Assembly (NCBI GenBank): GCA_035699705.1
Contig: DASSPI010000157.1
Coordinates: 1 to 19,552 of the forward strand
From: CANKHA01 sp035699705
Lineage (GTDB): Bacteria; Pseudomonadota; Alphaproteobacteria; Rhizobiales; Xanthobacteraceae
DNA length: 19,552 nt
Direction of reading: 5' to 3'
Shown here: positions 1-8,118 of the stretch, piece after piece
Position numbering within the stretch: the stretch's first letter is position 1
Layout: each line of letters starts with the position of its first letter
Notes under the pieces: generated by a model
What the model saw: the letters and a program-made list of their open reading frames with translations, nothing else
Told to the model about the DNA's origin: nothing
Database searches by the model: none
Translations under genes and position numbers: made by a program

Positions 1-836
1 TAGAGCTTGATGATGTCCATGGTGGCCATGGCGAGGCCGGCGCCGTTGACCATGCAGCCGATGCTGCCGTCGAGCGCGATGTAATTCAGGTCGTATTTCG
101 AGGCCTGGATTTCCTTGTCGTCTTCTTCGGTGATGTCGCGCAGCTCGACCACGTCCGGATGCATGTAGAGCGCGTTGGCGTCGAAGCTCACCTTGGCGTC
201 GAGGCAAACGAGATCGCCGTCCTTGGTCACGATCAGCGGGTTCACTTCCAGAAGGCTCATATCCTTCTCGGTGAAGGCCTTGTAGAGCTTGGTCAGCAGC
301 GCGCTCATCTGCTTCTGCTGCTTGTCGTCAAGGTTCAGCGCCTTCGACAACAGCCGCACATGGAACGGGCAGATGTTGGTGGCCGGATCGATGGAGAAGC
401 TCGTGATCTTCTCCGGCGTGTCATGCGCGACCTTCTCGATGTCCATGCCGCCTTCGGTGGAGGCGACCACCGCAACGCGCGAGCTCTCGCGGTCCACCAG
501 CAGCGAGAAATAAATCTCGCGCGCGATCGCCGCGCCTTCCTCGATCAGGAGGCGATGGACCTGCTTGCCTTGCGGGCCGGTCTGATGCGTGACGAGCGTG
601 GCGCCGAGCAGGCGCTCGGCCTCCTTTTTCACGTCAGCGATCGATTTGACGACTTTGACGCCGCCCGCCTTGCCGCGGCCGCCGGCATGGATCTGCGCCT
701 TCACCACCCAGACCGGGCCGCCCAAAGCCTCAGCGGCTTTCACCGCTTCATCGGGGGAGAAGGCCGCCTGGCCGCGCGGGACCGGCACGCCAGCATCCCG
801 CAAGAGCGCCTTGGCCTGGTATTCGTGGATGTTCAT
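1..836 (-). CDS. sucC: Succinyl-CoA synthetase beta subunit (ADP-forming), C-terminus cut by window start
   Basis: This is the beta subunit of succinyl-CoA ligase, which converts succinyl-CoA to succinate with NTP formation in the TCA cycle, as a complex with SucD. The visible 278 residues begin MNIHEYQAKALL, the typical family N-terminus. They contain the ATP-grasp fold with K46 and the glycine-rich GGRGKAGG segment (52-59), then LLEVNPL (195-201) and CLDAK (211-215), where N199 and D213 are the expected Mg-nucleotide ligands. The family is usually near 398 residues, so about 120 C-terminal residues lie outside the window. It follows mdh by 50 bases on the same strand and is probably cotranscribed with it; sucD would be expected next, outside the window. 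No clear Shine-Dalgarno precedes the ATG; a run of T on the coding strand lies directly before it (see hairpin entry). Identification is secure. Confidence 0.97.
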   Translation of the reverse strand, partial: MNIHEYQAKALLRDAGVPVPRGQAAFSPDEAVKAAEALGGPVWVVKAQIHAGGRGKAGGVKVVKSIADVKKEAERLLGATLVTHQTGPQGKQVHRLLIEEGAAIAREIYFSLLVDRESSRVAVVASTEGGMDIEKVAHDTPEKITSFSIDPATNICPFHVRLLSKALNLDDKQQKQMSALLTKLYKAFTEKDMSLLEVNPLIVTKDGDLVCLDAKVSFDANALYMHPDVVELRDITEEDDKEIQASKYDLNYIALDGSIGCMVNGAGLAMATMDIIKL

Positions 837-879
837 AAAAAATGGTCCGGAAGGTCTGGCATACCGTATACCAGACCAT
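837..879 (-). promoter_or_regulatory. Hairpin with alternative terminator-like fold in the mdh-sucC gap
   Basis: On the transcribed (minus) strand the gap folds in two exclusive ways. Fold A pairs GGTCTGG (877-871) with CCAGACC (859-853) and can extend inward by about three pairs. Fold B pairs ATGGTCTGG (879-871) with CCGGACCAT (850-842), nine pairs with one G-U, and is followed directly by five T (841-837) and the sucC ATG. Both use the same 5' arm. Fold B resembles an intrinsic terminator but has a 20-base loop. The structures are seen in the sequence; any role in attenuation, RNA processing or translation control is inference. The 853-877 dyad could instead be a protein-binding site. Confidence 0.45.
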
Positions 880-886
880 CTTAGCG

Positions 887-1852
887 TTACTGGCCGAGGC
901 CCGGTGCAATTTTCTTGCAGGCATCGACCAAAGTCTGAACCGAGGCGGCGGACCGCTCAAAGGCGTCGCGCTCGGCGCTGGAAAGCTCGATTTCCACAAT
1001 CCGTTCAACACCTTTTGCCCCCAGCACCACCGGGACGCCGACATAGAGGTCGTTGATGCCGTATTCGCCATTGAGCCAGGCGGCGCAGGGCAATACGCGC
1101 CTTTTGTCGCGCAGATAGCTCTCGGCCATGGCAATGGCCGAGGTTGCGGGCGCGTAAAAGGCCGAGCCGGTCTTCAGCAGGTTGACGATTTCGGCGCCGC
1201 CATTGGCCGTGCGGGTGACGATCTCGTCAATGCGCGCCTGCGTGGTCCAGCCCATCTTCACGAGGTCCGGCAGCGGAATGCCGGCGACGGTCGAATAGCG
1301 CGGCAGCGGCACCATGGTGTCGCCGTGCCCGCCGAGCACGAAAGCGGTGACGTCTTCCACCGAGACGTGGAACTCGTCGGCCAGGAAATAACGGAAGCGC
1401 GCCGAGTCGAGCACGCCTGCCATGCCGACGACCATTTGCCTGGGCAGCCCGCAGGTCTTCTGCAGCGCCCAGACCATGGCGTCGAGCGGATTGGTGATGC
1501 AGACGACGAAGGCATTGGGCGCGTATTTCTTGATGCCGGCGCCCACCTGCTCCATCACCTTGAGATTGATGCTCAAAAGATCGTCGCGGCTCATGCCCGG
1601 CTTGCGCGGTACGCCGGCGGTGACGATGCAAACATCGGCGCCCTCAATCGCCTCATAGGAATTAACCCCGGTGAACTTCGCGTCGAAGCCGTCCACCGGC
1701 GAAGATTGCGCAAGATCGAGCGATTTGCCCTGCGGCGTGCCTTCGGCGATGTCGAACATCACCACGTCGCCGAGCTCTTTCAGCCCGATCAGGTGAGCAA
1801 GCGTGCCACCGATCTGGCCGGCGCCGATCAATGCGATCTTGTTTCGTTTCAT
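887..1852 (-). CDS. mdh: Malate dehydrogenase (LDH-like type)
   Basis: NAD-dependent malate dehydrogenase, oxidising malate to oxaloacetate in the TCA cycle; cytoplasmic. The 321 residues show the Rossmann glycine motif GAGQIGG (10-16), D34 for NAD preference, and the substrate loop VPRKPGMSR (81-89), with R83 giving malate rather than lactate specificity and R89 binding substrate. Further conserved residues are N121 (ITNPLD), D149 and R152 (DSARFR), and the catalytic H176 in GGHGDTM. Length and motifs match the LDH-like MDH of alphaproteobacteria. The gene lies 74 bases after zapE and 50 before sucC, all on minus, an order I know from many alphaproteobacterial TCA operons. A purine stretch (AGGGA) about 14 bases before the ATG may be a weak ribosome site. 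Confidence 0.98.
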   Translation of the reverse strand: MKRNKIALIGAGQIGGTLAHLIGLKELGDVVMFDIAEGTPQGKSLDLAQSSPVDGFDAKFTGVNSYEAIEGADVCIVTAGVPRKPGMSRDDLLSINLKVMEQVGAGIKKYAPNAFVVCITNPLDAMVWALQKTCGLPRQMVVGMAGVLDSARFRYFLADEFHVSVEDVTAFVLGGHGDTMVPLPRYSTVAGIPLPDLVKMGWTTQARIDEIVTRTANGGAEIVNLLKTGSAFYAPATSAIAMAESYLRDKRRVLPCAAWLNGEYGINDLYVGVPVVLGAKGVERIVEIELSSAERDAFERSAASVQTLVDACKKIAPGLGQ

Positions 1853-1926
1853 CGCGTGGGATTTCCCTGAAAAAGGCCGCTGAAATGCGCGGTGCGCAGG
1901 TCATTAACTGCCCGGTCGGCGGCTGG

Positions 1927-3099
1927 TCAAGTCTCCACAATCCCCTCCTGCATCTGGCCGGGCGAATCGCGCCGCCCATGCGGCAGAGCCAGATAGGAAT
2001 CCGAGCGCATCTCGAACAGGCGCGAGGCGGTGCGCTTGAATTCCATCGCCTCGGATCCATCGCTGGCCTGATAGAGCGCGTCGGGATCGGCCTCGGCCGA
2101 GGCCACCAGCTTCACCGCCTGGTCATACAGCGTGTCGATCAGCGTGATGAAGCGCCTGGCTTCGTTGCGCCGTGAAAAATCCATGACCGGAATATGATCG
2201 ATCAGCAGCGTATGGAATTCATGCGCCAGCTTCAGGTAATCGAGCGCGCCGAGCGGGCGCTCGCACAGATCGGCGAATGAAAAACGCGCCACGCCCATGG
2301 CCGCGCGCGGTACATGAATCGCGCGGCCCTTGCTGATCACGTCATGTGCCGCGCCGTGATGGGCGCCGGTCAGACGGCGCCAGGCCTGATCCATCGCGGC
2401 GTCCGCCGCGGCGTCGGCCGGCACATGCCAGACCGGAGCGCCCGTCAGTTTCTCCAGCCGGAAGTCGGTGCGGGCATCGATCCGCATCGCCGTCATGCGC
2501 TCGCGCAGCAAGGCGATGAACGGCAGGAACAGCGCGCGATTCAAGCCATCACGATAAAGCTCATCCGGCGCGACATTGGAGGTCGCGATCACCACCACGC
2601 CATGTTCGAACAGACGGGTAAACAGACGCCCGAGGATCATCGCATCGGCGATATCGGTGACGTGGAATTCATCGAAGCACAGCAGCCATGACTCCTCCGC
2701 AATGGCAGCGGCGGCCGGCGCGATCGGATCGTCGCCTTTGACCTCGCCGCGTTTCAGCTGCTGCCGATGGACGTGCACGCGCTCGTGCACGTCCGCCATG
2801 AACTCGTGGAAATGCGCGCGCCGCTTGCGCGCGACCGGGCTCGCCTCGAAGAACAGATCCATCAGCATGGTCTTGCCGCGGCCGACCTCGCCGTAAAGGT
2901 AGAGACCCTTGATCGGCTCCTTCGGCTCCTGCCGCCCGAACAGCCAGCCGAGCGAGGAGGATTTGCGCGCCAGCCGATGCATCGCGAGCCGCGCCTCGAG
3001 CTGCGCCAGCAACGCAAGCGCGGCTTCCTGCGCGGGATCGCGCTCGATCTCACCGGCGGCGACAAGGGCCCCGTAGTGCTCGCGGACAGAGCTCGGCAT
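1927..3099 (-). CDS. zapE: Cell division protein ZapE (AFG1-like ATPase)
   Basis: AAA-type ATPase of the ZapE/AFG1 family. In E. coli, ZapE acts on the FtsZ ring during division under stress; in mitochondria the homologue Afg1/LACE1 affects respiratory complex turnover. The 390-residue protein has Walker A GEVGRGKT (70-77), followed by MLMDLFF, Walker B LLCFDE (139-144) within the family hallmark CFDEFHVTDI, and a sensor asparagine N175 in IATSNVAPDELY. Length fits the family. No signal peptide or membrane segment is seen. It is the first of three minus-strand genes (zapE, mdh, sucC); placement ahead of mdh is common in alphaproteobacteria. The 166 bases between it and the thpR stop contain no recognised gene, and I could not identify a convincing promoter there. 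Confidence 0.95.
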   Translation of the reverse strand: MPSSVREHYGALVAAGEIERDPAQEAALALLAQLEARLAMHRLARKSSSLGWLFGRQEPKEPIKGLYLYGEVGRGKTMLMDLFFEASPVARKRRAHFHEFMADVHERVHVHRQQLKRGEVKGDDPIAPAAAAIAEESWLLCFDEFHVTDIADAMILGRLFTRLFEHGVVVIATSNVAPDELYRDGLNRALFLPFIALLRERMTAMRIDARTDFRLEKLTGAPVWHVPADAAADAAMDQAWRRLTGAHHGAAHDVISKGRAIHVPRAAMGVARFSFADLCERPLGALDYLKLAHEFHTLLIDHIPVMDFSRRNEARRFITLIDTLYDQAVKLVASAEADPDALYQASDGSEAMEFKRTASRLFEMRSDSYLALPHGRRDSPGQMQEGIVET

Positions 3100-3265
3100 G
3101 GACTATTCGTGAAGGTGCGCGTGAGGCGAAAAGATGCGCGAGGCATAGCCGCCAGACGCCGTCGTCCGCAAGCCGCAAGCGCCGAGCAAAGCGGACAAGC
3201 GCGCTGGCATGCCAAGCATTATTGTTGCAATTCAACGGCTAAGCGCGCGACCGGCGGATCACGCG

Positions 3266-3832
3266 CTAGCGGCGCGCCTGCCGCAGGTGGGTCATGGTTT
3301 CAAGAAAAGGGTAGTCCGCCTCAACCACGTAAGGCCCGCCGCCGACGGAATCGCGCGACGAAAACAGCACGAAGCGCTCCAGCTCGAACACCGGCGCGCG
3401 GAAATGCCCGCGCGAGGAAAAATACTCGGCAACCTGATGGCTGGAAGAATTGCGCAGCCGCGCGAGGGTGACATGCGGCGTGAATTTGCGTCCTTCCGGT
3501 TCGAGACCGATGCGGCGCAGCAGGCGCTCATGCTCGGCCTGCAATTCCAAGAGCGGCGGCGAGGGCGCAACCAGCGCGACGATCGCGCGCGGCCGGTGTC
3601 CGCCGAAGGACGACAATCTGTCGAGCTTGAGTTCGAACGCCTCGCGCCTGACCTGGCCGAGAATGAAGGCAGCCTCGCGCGCGATGGATTCATCGACATC
3701 GCCGATGAAGCGCAAGGTCACATGATAATTTTCGGGATCGATCCAGCGCGCGCCCGGCAGGCCGCCGCGCGCGACGGAAATCGCGCTCCTTACGTCGGGC
3801 GGGATTTCCAAGGCGGTGAATAGACGCGGCAT
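3266..3832 (-). CDS. thpR: RNA 2',3'-cyclic phosphodiesterase (2H family, LigT-like)
   Basis: Two-histidine phosphoesterase of the LigT/ThpR family, which opens 2',3'-cyclic phosphates and can reversibly ligate RNA ends through 2'-5' bonds. The 188-residue protein starts MPRLFTALEIPP and carries both HxT motifs: HVTL at 37-40 and HVTL at 120-123. The spacing and the following LARL are typical. The chosen ATG gives the normal family N-terminus; an in-frame GTG at 3850-3848 would add six residues and cannot be excluded, since neither start has a strong ribosome site. It lies 59 bases downstream of tesA on the same strand and may share its transcript. The physiological RNA substrate in bacteria is poorly known. 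Confidence 0.93.
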   Translation of the reverse strand: MPRLFTALEIPPDVRSAISVARGGLPGARWIDPENYHVTLRFIGDVDESIAREAAFILGQVRREAFELKLDRLSSFGGHRPRAIVALVAPSPPLLELQAEHERLLRRIGLEPEGRKFTPHVTLARLRNSSSHQVAEYFSSRGHFRAPVFELERFVLFSSRDSVGGGPYVVEADYPFLETMTHLRQARR

Positions 3833-3891
3833 GGCGAACTCACGAATCACCTGAGGAAAGGATGCACGGATTTGCCCGCCGACGCCATGCG

Positions 3892-4632
3892 TCAGGCGGG
3901 AGATTTCGCGCGCACGCGGGTAACCAGTTCCTCTACTTTGGGCAGGATGCCTTTGACGATCATGTCCACGCCCTCGGCATTGGGATGCAGGCCATCGCGC
4001 TGATTCAATTTCGCGAGCGTGGCGACGCCGTCGAGAAAGAACGGATAGAGCAGCGCGCCGTATTTGTCGGCGAGCTCCGGATAGATCGAATCGAAAGCGC
4101 GGGCGTAGTCGTTGCCGAGATTGCGCGGCGCCAGCATTCCCGCCAGCAGCATTTCGATGCCGCGCTCCTTCAGGCGCCGCATGATCTGGTCGAGCGCGCC
4201 ACGCGTGATCTTCGGATCCACGCCGCGCAACGCATCGTTGGCGCCGAGTTGCACGATCACCGCATCCGTGCCCTCGGGCACCGACCAATCCAGGCGGGCG
4301 AGGCCGCCGGAAGCGGTGTCGCCGGAGACGCCGGCATTGGCGATCTCCACCGCGATGCCCTGGGCTTGCAGCGCGCGCGCCAGCTTGGCGGGAAAGGCCT
4401 CGCTGCCGGACAGGCCGAGGCCGGCGGAAAGCGAATCCCCAAGCACCACGATGCGGACCGGCCGATCCTGCGCCTGTGCCGGGAAACTGGCGGCGAAAAG
4501 ACACGCAAAGCAACCCAAGGCGAAGGCCGCCGCGGCGATCAGCGCCTGGACCCTTCGCCCGCCGTCCCCATATGACGGGGTTCGGGCGCGGCGCCTTGCG
4601 GCGGCCGGAAAGGTGTTACGGAATACCCTCAT
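3892..4632 (-). CDS. tesA: Secreted SGNH-family arylesterase / lysophospholipase (TesA-like)
   Basis: GDSL/SGNH hydrolase of the TesA type, a periplasmic esterase, thioesterase and lysophospholipase I family. The 246-residue product has block I GDSLSAGLG with nucleophile S67, block II with G104, block III GAND with N132, and block V DGLHPNAEG with D203 and H206. The N-terminus has arginines, then a hydrophobic stretch (about 30-50) and a probable cleavage site after AQA (52-54). The N-region before the hydrophobic core is long (about 29 residues), but no ATG, GTG or TTG occurs in frame between codon 1 and the core. The start codon overlaps that of the divergent transporter gene. In E. coli tesA is also divergent from ybbA-ybbP, so the neighbourhood supports the name. 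Confidence 0.92.
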   Translation of the reverse strand: MRVFRNTFPAAARRRARTPSYGDGGRRVQALIAAAAFALGCFACLFAASFPAQAQDRPVRIVVLGDSLSAGLGLSGSEAFPAKLARALQAQGIAVEIANAGVSGDTASGGLARLDWSVPEGTDAVIVQLGANDALRGVDPKITRGALDQIMRRLKERGIEMLLAGMLAPRNLGNDYARAFDSIYPELADKYGALLYPFFLDGVATLAKLNQRDGLHPNAEGVDMIVKGILPKVEELVTRVRAKSPA

Positions 4633-5350
4633 GGACGATATCTCGCGGTCCCACCCACCATTGCCCGCAGCGATCGCGCTCGCCGGGGTCAATCTCTCGC
4701 TCGGCCGCGGCGCGGCGCGGGTGCACATTCTCAAGGATATAGGACTGCGCGTCGGCCGCGGCGAGGCCATCGGCCTGGTCGGCCCGTCCGGCTCGGGGAA
4801 GTCGACCCTGCTGATGGTGATGGCGGGCCTGGAGCGGCCGGACACCGGTTCGGTCGAGGTCGCCGGCAGCGATCTCGGCAAGCTCGATGAGGACGGCCTG
4901 GCGCGGTTTCGCGGCCGCCATGTCGGCATCGTGTTCCAGTCCTTCCATCTGATCCCCACCATGACGGCGATCGAGAATGTCGCCGTGCCGCTGGAACTGG
5001 CGGGCGCGGGCGATGCCTATGCGCGCGCCGAGCGCGAGTTGGCGATGGTGGGACTCGGCGAGCGGCTTTCGCATTATCCCGCGCAGCTTTCCGGCGGCGA
5101 GCAGCAGCGCGTGGCGTTGGCGCGCGCGCTGGCGCCCAATCCCGCGATTCTGGTAGCCGACGAGCCGACCGGAAATCTCGACGAGAGCACCGGCAAACAG
5201 ATCATCGAATTGCTGTTCGCCGGCCATGAAGAGCGCGGCACCACGCTGATCCTGGTGACGCACGACCCGGCCTTGGCCGCGCGCTGCGACCGCGTGCTGC
5301 GTTTGCGCTCGGGCCGGATCGACGGCGACACCGCGGCGGTGCTGCGATGA
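4631..5350 (+). CDS. ybbA: ABC transporter ATP-binding protein, YbbA/LolD type
   Basis: ATPase subunit of a MacB/LolD-class ABC exporter. The 239 residues carry all nucleotide-binding motifs: Walker A GPSGSGKS (51-58), Q-loop Q103 in VFQSFHL, signature LSGGEQQR (153-160), Walker B with D177 and E178 in VADEPTGNLD, and switch H211. The GNLD and FQSFHLIP sequences are typical of the LolD/YbbA/FtsE branch. It overlaps the permease gene by four bases (ATGA), so the two are translationally coupled. With divergent tesA, this matches the E. coli tesA/ybbA/ybbP arrangement; the natural substrate of that transporter is not firmly known. A purine run (GGAAAGG, 4608-4614 region) lies upstream; an in-frame GTG at 4613 would add six residues. 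Confidence 0.94.
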   Translation: MDDISRSHPPLPAAIALAGVNLSLGRGAARVHILKDIGLRVGRGEAIGLVGPSGSGKSTLLMVMAGLERPDTGSVEVAGSDLGKLDEDGLARFRGRHVGIVFQSFHLIPTMTAIENVAVPLELAGAGDAYARAERELAMVGLGERLSHYPAQLSGGEQQRVALARALAPNPAILVADEPTGNLDESTGKQIIELLFAGHEERGTTLILVTHDPALAARCDRVLRLRSGRIDGDTAAVLR

Positions 5351-7920
5351 CAATTTCCGCTCCGGCGCAATCATCCGGTGCGCCGAAATTCCTGCCGCTG
5401 CGCTTTGCCTTGCGCGAAATGCGCGGCGGCTTGAGCGGTTTTTATGTCTTCATCGCCTGCCTCGCGCTCGGCGTGATGGCGATCGCCGGGGTCGGATCGG
5501 TATCCGGAAGCCTGAATGACGGGCTGGCGCGCGAAGGCCGCGTGATCGTCGGCGGGGATATTTCGTTCAACCTGATCCAACGCGAAGCGAGCTCCGGGGA
5601 AAGAGCTTTCATCGCGCAGCGCGGGCGGCTCTCGGTCGCCGCCACCATGCGGGCGATGACGCAAACCGGCGACGGCCGTTCGGCGCTGGTAGAGCTCAAG
5701 GCGGTGGACCGCGCTTATCCGCTTTACGGCGCGCTGTCGCTGGAACCCGCCCTGGATCTGACCGCCTTGCTGGCCGAGCGCGACGGCGTCTTCGGCGCCG
5801 CCGCTGCGCCCGCCTTGCTCACGCGCCTCGGCTTGCAGACCGGCGACCGCGTCAGCGTGGGCGCAGCCAATCTCGAAATCCGCGCGGCGCTGCGCAGCGA
5901 ACCTGACAAGCTCGCGGGCGGCATCGACTTCGGCCCGCGCCTGCTGATCAGCGAAGAAGCCTTGCGCGCCACCGGCCTGCTGCAGCCGGGCAGCCTCGTG
6001 CGCTGGCGCTATCGCCTGCGCCTGCCGGAATCCGACGCAAGCGAGCAGGCCAGCAAGACAATCATCGACGCGGCGCAGGCGCAATTGCCGGACGCCGGGT
6101 GGGAGATCCGCAGCCGCAGCAATGCCTCGCCGCAGCTTGCGCGCAATGTCGAGCGATTCACGCAATATCTCACTTTGGTCGGGCTCACCGCCCTGCTGGT
6201 GGGCGGCGTCGGCGTCGCCAATGCCGTCAAGAGCCATCTCGACCGCAAGCGCGAGGTGATCGCCACCATGAAGGCGGTGGGCGCCACCGGCACCCGTGTC
6301 TTCGCCGTCTACCTGTCGCAAGTGCTGGTGCTGGCGCTGATCGGCGCCGCCATCGGGCTCGCGATCGGCGCGGCATTGCCCTTCCTGATCGATTGGGCCT
6401 TCGGCAGCATCATTCCGCTTCCGATCGAGCCCGCTATCTACCCCGCGCAGCTTGTGTTGGCGCTGATCTACGGCCTGCTCACCGCTTGCGCCTTCGCGCT
6501 CTGGCCGCTCGGGCGCGCGCATGACGTGCCGGTCTCCGCGCTCTTTCGCGACGAGGTGGCGCGCCAAAGCCGCTGGCCGCGCCGGCGCTACATGGCTGCC
6601 ACCGCCGCGGTGGCCGTGATGCTGGCGGGCGCTGCGGTCTTCCTTGCTTACGACCGCCGCATCGCGCTGATCTTCATCGGCGCGGCGGCGGTGGTTTTCG
6701 TCGTGCTCCGTCTGGTGGCGGAAGCGCTGATGTGGGCCGCGCGCCATACGCCGCACAAGGGCTCCGCGCTGGTGCGGCTCGCCATCGCCAATATCCATCG
6801 CCCGGGCGCGCTGACGCCGACGGTGGTGCTGTCGCTCGGTCTGGGGCTCGCTTTGCTGATGACGCTTGTGCAGATCGACGGCAACCTGCGGCGGCAATTC
6901 ACCGCCGCGCTGCCGGACAAGGCGCCGTCCTTCTATTTCACCGACATTCCCGCCTTGGAGGCGGAGCGTTTCGACGCCTTCATCCGCAGCGCCGCCCCGG
7001 GCGCGGCGCTCGAGCGCGTGCCGATGCTGCGCGGGCGCATCGTATCGGCCAATGGCGTCAAGGCCGAGGATCTCAAGCCGACGCCGGACGCCGCCTGGGT
7101 GTTGCAGAGCGACCGCGGCCTCACTTATGCCGGCGAGGTCCCCGCCGGCTCGCGCGTGGTGGAAGGGCAATGGTGGGGACCCGACTACAAGGGCCCGCCG
7201 CTGGTCTCCTTCGAGAAGAAGCTCGCGGAGGGGCTCGGCCTAAAACTCGGAGACCCGGTGACCGTCAATGTGCTCGGGCGGCCGATCACCGCGCATATCG
7301 CCAACATGCGGTCGGTCGATTGGGAAAGCCTCGGCATCAATTTCGTGCTGGTCTATTCCCCCGGCGCTTTCGCCGGTGCGCCGCATACCCACATCGCCAC
7401 CCTGACCTATCCGGACGGCAGCAATGTCGAGCAGGAAGACAAGCTGCTGAAGGCGGCAGCGGAAGCCTTCCCGATGGTGACCACCGTTCCGGTGAAGGAG
7501 GCGATCGAAGCGGTGGCCAAGGTGGTCGCCAATCTGGCGCTCGGCATCCGCGGCGCCAGCCTCGTGTCCCTGGTGGCCGCGGTGCTGGTGCTGGGCGGCG
7601 CGCTGGCGGCCGGCCGGCGCAACCGGGTCTATGACGCGGTGATCCTGAAAACCCTCGGCGCCACACGCGCGCGGCTGCTTGGCGCCTATGGCCTGGAATA
7701 TCTCGTGCTCGGGCTCGCCACCGCGGTCTTCGGCGTGGCGGCCGGCTCCATCGCGGCCTGGCTGGTCGTCACCAAGGTGATGAATCTGAGCTTCGTCTGG
7801 CTGCCCGGCTCGGCCGCCGCGGCCGCCGCCGGCGCGCTGATCGTCACGGTGGCGCTGGGCCTGATCGGCACCTTCTCGGCGCTGAGCCAGAAGCCGGCGC
7901 CGGTGCTGCGCAATCTTTGA
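5347..7920 (+). CDS. ybbP: ABC transporter permease, FtsX-like (YbbP type)
   Basis: Large inner-membrane permease of 857 residues, partner of the ATPase encoded just upstream. One membrane segment lies near the N-terminus (about 31-52), followed by a periplasmic domain, two FtsX-type membrane blocks and a second periplasmic region; I count about ten hydrophobic segments. Each FtsX block carries the coupling-helix signature, MKAVGATGTRVF in the first and LKTLGATRARLL in the second. This duplicated architecture and length fit YbbP-like permeases (about 800-850 residues), not the four-segment LolC/E or MacB types. Its start overlaps the upstream stop by four bases. Proposed roles of homologues include export or extraction of hydrophobic molecules from the membrane; the substrate here is unknown. 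Confidence 0.93.
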   Translation: MTISAPAQSSGAPKFLPLRFALREMRGGLSGFYVFIACLALGVMAIAGVGSVSGSLNDGLAREGRVIVGGDISFNLIQREASSGERAFIAQRGRLSVAATMRAMTQTGDGRSALVELKAVDRAYPLYGALSLEPALDLTALLAERDGVFGAAAAPALLTRLGLQTGDRVSVGAANLEIRAALRSEPDKLAGGIDFGPRLLISEEALRATGLLQPGSLVRWRYRLRLPESDASEQASKTIIDAAQAQLPDAGWEIRSRSNASPQLARNVERFTQYLTLVGLTALLVGGVGVANAVKSHLDRKREVIATMKAVGATGTRVFAVYLSQVLVLALIGAAIGLAIGAALPFLIDWAFGSIIPLPIEPAIYPAQLVLALIYGLLTACAFALWPLGRAHDVPVSALFRDEVARQSRWPRRRYMAATAAVAVMLAGAAVFLAYDRRIALIFIGAAAVVFVVLRLVAEALMWAARHTPHKGSALVRLAIANIHRPGALTPTVVLSLGLGLALLMTLVQIDGNLRRQFTAALPDKAPSFYFTDIPALEAERFDAFIRSAAPGAALERVPMLRGRIVSANGVKAEDLKPTPDAAWVLQSDRGLTYAGEVPAGSRVVEGQWWGPDYKGPPLVSFEKKLAEGLGLKLGDPVTVNVLGRPITAHIANMRSVDWESLGINFVLVYSPGAFAGAPHTHIATLTYPDGSNVEQEDKLLKAAAEAFPMVTTVPVKEAIEAVAKVVANLALGIRGASLVSLVAAVLVLGGALAAGRRNRVYDAVILKTLGATRARLLGAYGLEYLVLGLATAVFGVAAGSIAAWLVVTKVMNLSFVWLPGSAAAAAAGALIVTVALGLIGTFSALSQKPAPVLRNL

Positions 7921-8118
7921 TTGTCACCTGGCTGTTCCGCGTGTTTTCGCCGCAGGTCTTGCGCGAAGGTTTCGCCAAATTAACCTTACGGCGCGGGTGC
8001 GGCATCTAGCGCCGCTGCCCGCCGCGTACTAGATTCTCGCCATCGGCGCAGGCTGGATTTCCAGCCGCGCGCCATCGCGATAACCGGCGTCGTGCCGGAC
8101 ACAGAGAGAGGAAAAGCC

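Noticed and set aside
842..1870. Long plus-strand open frame opposite mdh
   Set aside because: It is complementary to a gene with every malate dehydrogenase motif, has no recognisable domain and is a product of GC-rich codon bias.
3100..3265. Small gene or promoter between thpR and zapE
   Set aside because: No frame with a ribosome site; TTGAAT-like and AATAAT-like bases on minus do not have correct spacing for a promoter call.
5371..7170. 599-codon minus-strand open frame opposite ybbP
   Set aside because: Rich in H, R, Q, A and G with no domain; ybbP on the other strand has membrane segments and FtsX motifs.
7965..8118. Promoter or CtrA box before the BI-1 family gene
   Set aside because: A single TTAACC and weak TAGATT are present, but no paired half-site or -35 element with proper spacing could be shown.
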